From assembly GCA_038527215.1 (NCBI GenBank), contig JBCBGC010000019.1:14001-78000 (forward strand): DNA of 64,000 nucleotides, given 5' to 3'. The notes below the pieces were generated by a model. It ran no database searches and had not been told where the DNA came from. It saw nothing but the letters and a program-made list of their open reading frames with translations. Position numbers and translations under genes: made by a program. Positions 57,833 to 64,000 of this stretch are shown here, piece by piece. Numbering within the stretch: position 1 is the stretch's first letter; every line of letters begins with the position of its first letter. Source of the DNA: JAWPMV01 sp038527215. Lineage in GTDB: Bacteria; Bacteroidota; Bacteroidia; J057.

Positions 57833-58513
57833 ATGAAATTGCTGAAGACACTTTGTTTGATTGTCCTGCTGCCCCTGGGCGTCCTGGCACAGAAAGAGGA
57901 AGACCCCCTCCGTAATTTTACCGACCATCCCGATTTATTTAGTTTTTGGCAACCTGAAAAAAGCATGCTCAAATTTGAGCTGCTCAGCCTGGTTGAACAG
58001 TATCGCAATGAGCAGCTGATGGGGCGCTTTTTACTAGGCTATGAACAAAAGCTAAATCTTCGCTGGTCCTTGCATACTGAAGTCAGCACCTTTTACCAAC
58101 TGGATCGGAATCAAGGCTTGATCTGGGGCGGCTCTGCCCAGCAAAAAGAGGTACAGGTAGGGATAGGTCCCCGCTATTATTTCAACCTAAAAAAAAGAGT
58201 AGATGCAGGCGAAAGTGTGGACAACCTCTCCGCCAATTACCTGAGCATACAGTTGAGCAGTCGCATGCGACGCAATGAGCGAGGCATTGGCGGACCCACC
58301 AGCGAAGGGGCCTTTTATGCTGATAACTTTTCCGCTCATTTGTTGTGGGGCGTCCAGCGCAGGATTTTTAAGCATGCCTATTTTGATGTAGCCTTTGGGT
58401 TGCGATTCGCATACGGAGAAGCTTTGCCCAATCGATGGCTTTTCCCCTTGGATATAGGACCCCACTGGCAGTTTTTGCCTACCTCCAGCATTCAGTTTGG
58501 ACTAGCTTTGTAG
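57833..58513 (+). CDS. Secreted protein, probable outer-membrane barrel
   Basis: 226 residues. The signal peptide MKLLKTLCLIVLLPLGVLAQ is followed by strands typical of small barrels: LKFELLSLVEQYRNEQLMGRFLLGY, LNLRWSLHTEVSTFYQLDRN, VQVGIGPRYYFNLKKRVD, NYLSIQLSSRMRRNE, FAYGEALPNRWLFPLDIGPHWQFLP. It ends SIQFGLAL. No family is recognised. It follows the ECF pair by 126 bases on the same strand and could be its target. Confidence 0.65.
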   Translation: MKLLKTLCLIVLLPLGVLAQKEEDPLRNFTDHPDLFSFWQPEKSMLKFELLSLVEQYRNEQLMGRFLLGYEQKLNLRWSLHTEVSTFYQLDRNQGLIWGGSAQQKEVQVGIGPRYYFNLKKRVDAGESVDNLSANYLSIQLSSRMRRNERGIGGPTSEGAFYADNFSAHLLWGVQRRIFKHAYFDVAFGLRFAYGEALPNRWLFPLDIGPHWQFLPTSSIQFGLAL

Positions 58514-58541
58514 AAAGGAGAAAGAGGTTTCGGACAAAAGG

Positions 58542-59513
58542 CTACGCCTGATTTTCCGGAGTTTCTGGGGTTTCATCCATAAAGCCAAAGCCTCCTACCA
58601 TATAGACCCCTTTGACCTCCAACTCTTCTTCTTTCCCTTCTTCCACTTCCAGGACCCCCAGGGAATCCCGGTCGATGGCCTCAATCTCATAGGCTTTGAT
58701 AAATTCCACGGCCTCTTCCAGGCTGTCCGCGATGACGCCATAGGTAGTCATAAAATCTACCGTTTCTTCCTGGTAGCGCATCTTGCCCGTCATGAGGATA
58801 GAATATGCCTTAGGATCATCCGAAAAGGAAGGGTCGCGTTCCCGCCACAGCCATAGTGCTTGTTCCTGGGTACGATCGTACTCGATCGCCTGGCGCAGAT
58901 AAAACGTAGTCGCCTCTTCTTCATCCGCTTCCCAGCAGGCCCGGGCGATATGCAGGCAAATCCTGCCCATGGCCTGAGATTGATCCTCCGTTTCGGGCAG
59001 GGGCAGGCTTTCCAGTTCTTCCTCGCCCACCTCTTTTACCAAATCCGAGCGCCCCACTTCTTCCAGCATCCCCAATTTCATGGCCAGGGCTTCAATCCAG
59101 TATTGCTCCTCCTCAATTAACTGAAGGGCATTCAGGGCTTCGTCCAGTTGTTGGGCCTGATAATAGGCGATGGCTTGATTGATCCGAATCGAGCCCTTCT
59201 CTGCTGCTGGATGTTCCAGCGCTTTTTCAAAGGCTTTCAGGGCGGGTTTCATGTCTTCCCCTTCCAGGTAAATGTTGCCCAGTTGCATCTGCAACTGCCA
59301 GGCTTCCGGGAAAGCCTTAATGCCCTCCTGGGTAAGACGGATGGCCTGCTCCACATCTTCCTGGGCCAAAGCCGTCATAGAAAGAATCCGATAGCCATAC
59401 TCATGCGGGAGATTCAGCAGGCTTTGGCCGTGCGCCTCGGCAGTCGCCCAGTCTTCTGTCTGGATCGCTTCCCAGGCCTCATCTGCCAGTTGGTTGATTT
59501 GTTGTTCGTCCAT
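58542..59513 (-). CDS. TPR-repeat protein of the LRR/VWA/MoxR cluster
   Basis: 323 residues, cytosolic. Tetratricopeptide-like helices run from LADEAWEAIQTEDWATAEAHGQ through AIRLTQEGIKAFPEAWQLQMQLGNIYLEGEDMKPALKAFEKALEHP to AIAYYQAQQLDEALNALQLIEEE. The C-terminal third has acidic, valine-rich segments (LGVLEVEEGKEEELEVKGVYMVGGFGF) that I do not recognise. It is the last gene of the minus-strand cluster, 9 bases after the MoxR-like gene, so it is probably a scaffold or adaptor for the ATPase/VWA pair. Confidence 0.8.
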   Translation of the reverse strand: MDEQQINQLADEAWEAIQTEDWATAEAHGQSLLNLPHEYGYRILSMTALAQEDVEQAIRLTQEGIKAFPEAWQLQMQLGNIYLEGEDMKPALKAFEKALEHPAAEKGSIRINQAIAYYQAQQLDEALNALQLIEEEQYWIEALAMKLGMLEEVGRSDLVKEVGEEELESLPLPETEDQSQAMGRICLHIARACWEADEEEATTFYLRQAIEYDRTQEQALWLWRERDPSFSDDPKAYSILMTGKMRYQEETVDFMTTYGVIADSLEEAVEFIKAYEIEAIDRDSLGVLEVEEGKEEELEVKGVYMVGGFGFMDETPETPENQA

Positions 59514-59522
59514 GGAGGGAGC

Positions 59523-60686
59523 TTATTTATTGAGCATGCGGCGGACCAGTTCAGGATGGGTGATCACTTGGGTTAAATCCTGCTGTTGCAAGCCATTAAG
59601 TTGTTGGACCCATTTGAGCCGAAGGTCATTCGGGATAAAATCGATCATAAGGAAATGCCGGAGATTCTCTTTCTGCAAAGTAGAAAGGCCTACCTCTCTC
59701 TTTTCCAAAAACCGCATAATGCGCTTGCCGAGCATGGAGAGAATATCCACCCGAAAACCTTCTCGATCAATCTTGCTCTTGAGGGGAACGTAAACATCAT
59801 CCTGAAAATTTTTGGTGCCCAGCAGTTGGCCGATATCCATGAGTGGCCCCAGACTTTCTCGGATAAAACCAATAAAGGTGCTGACCGTTTCCCGGTCCAG
59901 ACAAGCGTCTCCCAGGGTGCGAACCAGACCCAGGTTTTGTTCCAAATCATCTATCCCATCCAGCGCTTGAAAAAATTGCACCAGGGTTCGGGGCGTGGTT
60001 CTTTCGCCGGAAACGATCTCCGGATAAGCTTTGATGAAATCTATCCCCCGCTGATCTATATGATTTTCTTTGGCCCATTCGATCCAGGCATCCGGATCAA
60101 ACTCCAGGCTGATATGCGCCATCCGGGTCAGCATCGCATCATCCATGGGGGTTACAGAATAATCCCCTCCATCCGGGTTGGCCGTAAGGATGATGTGCCA
60201 CTTGGAAGGGAGTTTCCAGCTGACCAGTTCGTATTTCTGGAGGAGCTGCATGATGCCTCGCAAAATGCGATCATCGGCCCGGTTCACATCGTCGAGTAGC
60301 AAGATGCCCGGTCCTTCCTTGCTCGGTACCCATTCAGGGGCATGAAAAACCGTGCTTCCCCCTTCGATCCCCGGCATGCCCAGCAGATCGCCCATTTCTT
60401 CAAACTGAGCCGGGGCAATGTATACAAAATCATAGCCGAGGTCTTCCGCTAGTTTTCCGACAATTTCCGTTTTACCCACTCCATGTCGTCCCCAGATACA
60501 GACGGGCGTCATCAGCTGACCCTGGACCGCCGCCTTTTCATTGACCTGAATCATGTGCCGCAAAAATTGGATCAATTCAGGTGCCTTGGAAGGGGTGCCG
60601 TAAAAAATGTATTGGGACATAGGAGTTGGGATTCTATAGGCCTGGGCTTCTTCAAATATAGGTTCTTTCTTCCGGGAATTCCCCAT
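59523..60686 (-). CDS. MoxR-like AAA+ ATPase of the LRR/VWA/TPR cluster
   Basis: 387 residues from ATG 60686; an ATG at 60620 (MSQYIFYGTPSKAPEL) is equally plausible. Motifs are Walker A CIWGRHGVGKTEIVG, Walker B GILLLDDVNRADDRILRGIMQLLQ, and sensor 1 HIILTANPDGGDYSVTPMDDAMLTRM. These are the marks of the MoxR branch found with VWA proteins, distinct from the MoxR at 2396-3376. A lid and a long helical C-terminus follow. It should act as an ATP-driven remodeller with the VWA protein encoded 22 bases upstream. Confidence 0.9.
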   Translation of the reverse strand: MGNSRKKEPIFEEAQAYRIPTPMSQYIFYGTPSKAPELIQFLRHMIQVNEKAAVQGQLMTPVCIWGRHGVGKTEIVGKLAEDLGYDFVYIAPAQFEEMGDLLGMPGIEGGSTVFHAPEWVPSKEGPGILLLDDVNRADDRILRGIMQLLQKYELVSWKLPSKWHIILTANPDGGDYSVTPMDDAMLTRMAHISLEFDPDAWIEWAKENHIDQRGIDFIKAYPEIVSGERTTPRTLVQFFQALDGIDDLEQNLGLVRTLGDACLDRETVSTFIGFIRESLGPLMDIGQLLGTKNFQDDVYVPLKSKIDREGFRVDILSMLGKRIMRFLEKREVGLSTLQKENLRHFLMIDFIPNDLRLKWVQQLNGLQQQDLTQVITHPELVRRMLNK

Positions 60687-60708
60687 GGCTGGAGGATTTC
60701 CTGCACGC

Positions 60709-61995
60709 TTACAGGCGTGGCATTTTGACTACCTGGCCGGGGAGGTTTTGCCAGGTATTACTTTCTTCTTTGATGCCATCTGGCGAAATAATCCAGAGCA
60801 TAGGGATGCGGCATTTCACCTTGGGGGCTGGGGCCTCTCCATCCGTGAAATATACCAGGGCATCCGGCCGACTTTTTTCTTTGGCATAGACCAAAGGAGG
60901 ATTAAAGTTAGTGCCGCCACGCCCGCGGATTTTGTCCGGCTTCTTCCCTTTATAAAAATAGCTGGCTTTGATTTCCGTATCGCATTCTACGATTTCTACT
61001 TCTACGCCCTGCCGCCAGATCAGGTCAATCTCCTCGAAAAACAAACGGGCCTCTTTTTCATTGACACTGCCAGAAGTATCTACGGCTACCAAAAGTCGTT
61101 GGCGAGGTCTGACCCGGATGCCGGGATTGGTGCCGTAGCGCTTGGAAGGGCGCTTCATGGTGTGATGCAGACGACTGCGCCGACTACTGGCCGCAAACAG
61201 GCGCAGCATGCGCCGCCAGTTGATCGGAGAGGTATGCCGTTGGTCTACTTCCAACCGCTCTTGCAAACCCGCTGACATGAGCCCATGATCCTTGCCCGGG
61301 ACCGCTTTTTTGACTTCCTGCACCTGCTCAGCCAATTCATCTTCGATGATGCGACTTTCTGCTTCCTCCTGTTCGTAGAAATCCTGCCAGGACTCGTGAT
61401 TTTTGGTCTCGTCCTCGAATTGGGAAACCGTCTCCTCCCAGGCGTTGGAGGCTTGGTTTTGATCCTGCTCTTGTTGATCCCCTGCTTCCCCTTGCGCAGG
61501 CGAGCCCTCGCCATTTTGCGGTTGACTTTGGGGAGGCTGTTGCATTTGCTTGTCCTTTTCCTCCAGCAGCTTTTCGTAATAGTAAGCCACGCTTTGATGG
61601 GGTTGGAGAAAAAGATGCGGAAAGGCCTCCAGGGTTACCGGCTCTCCCGGCAACCATTCCCGGGGGATGTATTGATTGACCACCAGATCAGCGGCCAGGT
61701 TGAAGACGTCTTGTTGGGCGTATTTTTTCCCTTCGATCACGTGCCCCAGGACCACGTGAAGGATTTCGTGCTTGAGCAGGCCCAGCTTATGTTCTCGTTT
61801 CTTGAGGTCCTCCGTCCAATAGGTCGGATTGACCGCCAGGCTGATTTTCAAGTCTGACCGCAGCATGATGCCCAGGGTCGGGATATCCTCCGTAACCTGA
61901 CGGACCATGCCTGAGAAAAAGTGCCCGTAAAAAGGCTCCTTTAGCAGGAAATAATAGGTGGCATCCGCTATTTCTTTCAGGATCTGCTCTCTCAT
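60709..61995 (-). CDS. Putative metallopeptidase-VWA protein (DUF2201-like) of the MoxR cluster
   Basis: 428 residues. The N-terminal third has a zincin motif HEILHVVLGHVIEG (HExxHxxxGH) like the DUF2201 N-terminal domain, preceded by KISLAVNPTYW. A Gln/Glu-rich linker (about 150-215) separates it from the C-terminal VWA-like domain: LLVAVDTSGSVNEKEARLFFEEIDLIWRQG with MIDAS DTSGS, then KIRGRGGTNFNPPLVYA and DALVYFTDGEAPAP. Both halves look intact. Its ATG overlaps the stop of the LRR gene by 4 bp; the MoxR gene follows closely. Confidence 0.9.
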   Translation of the reverse strand: MREQILKEIADATYYFLLKEPFYGHFFSGMVRQVTEDIPTLGIMLRSDLKISLAVNPTYWTEDLKKREHKLGLLKHEILHVVLGHVIEGKKYAQQDVFNLAADLVVNQYIPREWLPGEPVTLEAFPHLFLQPHQSVAYYYEKLLEEKDKQMQQPPQSQPQNGEGSPAQGEAGDQQEQDQNQASNAWEETVSQFEDETKNHESWQDFYEQEEAESRIIEDELAEQVQEVKKAVPGKDHGLMSAGLQERLEVDQRHTSPINWRRMLRLFAASSRRSRLHHTMKRPSKRYGTNPGIRVRPRQRLLVAVDTSGSVNEKEARLFFEEIDLIWRQGVEVEIVECDTEIKASYFYKGKKPDKIRGRGGTNFNPPLVYAKEKSRPDALVYFTDGEAPAPKVKCRIPMLWIISPDGIKEESNTWQNLPGQVVKMPRL

Positions 61996-64000
61996 ACCAG
62001 TAAATGGGTTAGCTGGGGCCAGTGTTTATACAAGATTTCCTTGTCTACTCTTAAGGGATTATGGCGTAGATCGAGGAAGGTCAGCTGAGGAAAAAGGCTG
62101 GGGTCTGGCCGGAAATCCGTCAACAGGTTGTTGACCAGATGCAGAGACTCAAGTTGTAAAAAGGGGCTTGTCGGTTGGACTTCGGTTAAAAGGTTATTGT
62201 TTAGCTGGATATGGCGAATCCACTTGAAGGTATCAAAGATGGCTGGCCAGCTTTTGTAAGGGTGGATCATGCCATCGTGAACCATAGAGCCCCGCTCTGA
62301 AGTAAGCTGAAAATACCCATTTCGGGAGCCAGGATCGTTTAGATCAATTTTGAGCTGTTGAAGGGCTTCGGCAGGGATTTCTTCCACGATTTCGGGATGC
62401 CGCCAGAACTTGGTATGCTTGACCAGGTGATATAGGCAGAGGCTTCTGAGCCTACCCTGGGTTTCGAGAAAAAGCTGAAAAGCCAGCTCGGTCCGGGGCA
62501 GCGGTTCCACCTGAAAAAGATGCCGAGCCAGGATCTCCTGATAAGGGCTGAGTTCCTCTTTGGTGATTTTATTCTGCTGCAAGGTTTTTCTCAGCGCACT
62601 AAACCAGGGGCCCAGACCAGGGTGTAGATGCTTACGGACCTCTTGTTCGGCGGCCTTGCGCCACTCGGCTTTGGTGGTAAAGGCCAGGGCATGGACCAGG
62701 GTGGTGGACAGGTCCATCTGTTCCATCCCGTGCGTCTGCATGAACAAGGTGCCCAGAGAAACATTTTCTGGGTCTTCGCTGTCCAGTAGGTCAAAAAGCG
62801 CCTCATGTAGCTCGTCTTCCAACTGGGGTCCTTTGTCCTCAGCTTGCAAAGGGGTCTGTTGCATAGCTTCCCAGGCCAGGTCAAGGGTGGTAAAGGTTTT
62901 TTCGGAAAAAAACCGGGCTTTGACTGGGGGGCCGGGTCGACGGCAGAGAATCGCCCAGTCCGTATTCGGCCCCATCGTGGGGCTGACTCGGAGGCCGCGC
63001 TCTTCGAGCATGCTGGCAATCACTTCCTGACTCAGCAAGAGATCAGAACCCAGGATCACCACTTCCTGCCCTGGCTGAAAATCAGGCATCGGTAGCAAGT
63101 GGTTGAGGGTGGGGTAGGTAAAAGCCAGTCTTTCTCCATCATTGCCCATCCACATCATGGCCAGAATTTCTTCCAGACGAGCCAGGTCCACCAGCTGATG
63201 GTACAGCCCTGCGATCATGTACTGCATGTACATAGCCTCCCGCTCCGGGAAATGTTGGCGGTAGAAAACCCGCTGCATCTGCCCTCGGGGGGAACTCAGA
63301 GACAAACCAGGCAGGGCCGCCAGATCAGGCCGCATTTTTTCTACCGGGTTCAAGTTCAGCAAGACCTTCTCCAACTTGGGTAAGGCCCCCAGGGATTCTG
63401 GCAGGGTTTTGAGCCCGTTTTCTGAGAGGTCCAGGTAGCGTAAGTGGCGGAGGCGAGCCATGTCTTCGGGGAGAAAACTCAAGCCTTGTCCGCGCAGTTT
63501 GAGGTGCCGCAGTTGCGTCATGTGGCAGATTTCCCTGGGTAATCCACCCAGGTCCCCCGAAGTCTCGTATAAATCCGGTTCAATATCCACCACTGCTTCC
63601 TGATAGGCCAGGGCGCGCTTCCAGCGCTGGATGGGACAGGCAGGATTCAAAACAAATACATTCCGCGTGGGCTGCTCCTGCAAGAGTTGAGAGTAGCATT
63701 GCCACCAGGAAGAAAGCTTACTGAGGTCGCGAATGCCGTATTTGATGGCCAGAAAGCTGCCCAGATATTCCTGGAGCGTCTTCTGGGCTTTTTTATTGGC
63801 GGTGGAAAGGAATTCGGGTTGAGAAAGGCGGCGGTTTACTTCGGGTAAAAACTGCAAGACTGCCTCCCAATTGTCGGTGAAGCGGTAGCGACCATAATAG
63901 AACCCAAAAAGATCATACCCGATCTCCATGTCGTATAACGGGGAGAAAGTCAAAGGATCAGCTCCTTTGACTCGGTCCCTGGGTTGGCCGCGGAGTTGGA
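61992..64000 (-). CDS. Leucine-rich-repeat protein with a BRCT-like central domain (start beyond window)
   Basis: At least 669 residues; the frame is open to the right edge with no ATG in the last 15 codons, so the start may lie outside (TTG 63953 or ATG 63929 are internal options; residues are numbered from 63953). LRRs at about 145-205 (LRHLKLRGQGLSFLPEDM, LRYLDLSENGLKTLPESLG, LEKVLLNLNPV) and again at about 580-645 (IRHIQLNNNLLTEV, LESLHLVNNLLTDF, LTFLDLRHNPL). Between them, at about 295-365, VVILGSDLLLSQEVIASMLEERGLRV then PNTDWAILCRRPGPPVKA follows the BRCT plan. A helical region follows. It is upstream of and coupled to the VWA gene. Confidence 0.82.
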   Translation of the reverse strand, partial: QLRGQPRDRVKGADPLTFSPLYDMEIGYDLFGFYYGRYRFTDNWEAVLQFLPEVNRRLSQPEFLSTANKKAQKTLQEYLGSFLAIKYGIRDLSKLSSWWQCYSQLLQEQPTRNVFVLNPACPIQRWKRALAYQEAVVDIEPDLYETSGDLGGLPREICHMTQLRHLKLRGQGLSFLPEDMARLRHLRYLDLSENGLKTLPESLGALPKLEKVLLNLNPVEKMRPDLAALPGLSLSSPRGQMQRVFYRQHFPEREAMYMQYMIAGLYHQLVDLARLEEILAMMWMGNDGERLAFTYPTLNHLLPMPDFQPGQEVVILGSDLLLSQEVIASMLEERGLRVSPTMGPNTDWAILCRRPGPPVKARFFSEKTFTTLDLAWEAMQQTPLQAEDKGPQLEDELHEALFDLLDSEDPENVSLGTLFMQTHGMEQMDLSTTLVHALAFTTKAEWRKAAEQEVRKHLHPGLGPWFSALRKTLQQNKITKEELSPYQEILARHLFQVEPLPRTELAFQLFLETQGRLRSLCLYHLVKHTKFWRHPEIVEEIPAEALQQLKIDLNDPGSRNGYFQLTSERGSMVHDGMIHPYKSWPAIFDTFKWIRHIQLNNNLLTEVQPTSPFLQLESLHLVNNLLTDFRPDPSLFPQLTFLDLRHNPLRVDKEILYKHWPQLTHLLV

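Noticed and set aside
1..64000. Prophage or genomic island
   Set aside because: No integrase, transposase, phage structural gene or tRNA attachment site is visible, and codon use looks even across the window.

Overview
The window is chromosomal DNA from a member of the Bacteroidota, most likely of the Saprospiria (Lewinella/Haliscomenobacter-like). The evidence is a PorU2-type C25 peptidase beside a PorV/PorQ-family barrel (type IX secretion), DUF6089 barrels, 6-bladed beta-propeller lipoproteins, a Bacteroidota-type SurA/PpiC/MoxR chaperone operon, and promoters of the TAnnTTTG type without Shine-Dalgarno sequences. I see no rRNA, tRNA, CRISPR array, phage or intact insertion sequence. Gene density is high and most of the window is core genome.

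Layout. 1-2.1 kb: 5' part of a FAD/Fe-S oxidoreductase gene, then a propeller lipoprotein/DinB pair. 2.3-7.6 kb (minus): PpiC lipoprotein, SurA-N-like lipoprotein, SurA and MoxR, for periplasmic folding and outer-membrane assembly. 7.8-10.7 kb (minus): PP2C phosphatase, STAS protein and HATPase, a partner-switching module. 10.8-15.4 kb: Rieske protein, OmpA-like protein, MBL hydrolase, a secreted helical protein and typA. 15.4-19.9 kb: a propeller lipoprotein with a tiny exported peptide behind a structured leader, tatD, a MITE-like repeat and small unknowns. 20-27.5 kb: MFS exporter diverging from a two-gene biotin-dependent acyl-CoA carboxylase, then a large zinc metalloprotease. 27.6-31.8 kb: a 105-bp tandem repeat, two TonB-C paralogues and dnaG, whose zinc ligands are all replaced.

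31.9-36.2 kb: MarR regulator, FadN-type dehydrogenase/hydratase and thiolase, a fatty-acid beta-oxidation operon. 36.5-40.9 kb: a 50-residue basic ORF, the 2-oxoacid dehydrogenase E2 gene, VanZ, DUF2937, a saccharopine-dehydrogenase-like reductase and a low-molecular-weight tyrosine phosphatase. 41-44.2 kb: two tandem POT peptide transporters. 44.6-51.7 kb: an unknown protein, the PorV/PorQ-family protein and PorU2. 51.7-58.5 kb: a formyltransferase-family protein, glycyl-tRNA synthetase, two DUF6089 barrels, an ECF sigma/anti-sigma pair and another barrel-like protein.

58.5-64 kb (minus): a tightly packed set running LRR/BRCT-like protein, HExxH-plus-VWA protein, MoxR-like AAA+ ATPase and TPR protein. 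It is cut by the window edge. This set is the best candidate for an uncharacterised system; it resembles MoxR-VWA ternary systems but carries an unusual LRR/BRCT-like partner. Other unusual features are the zinc-ligand-free primase and the structured leader at 16793-16871.
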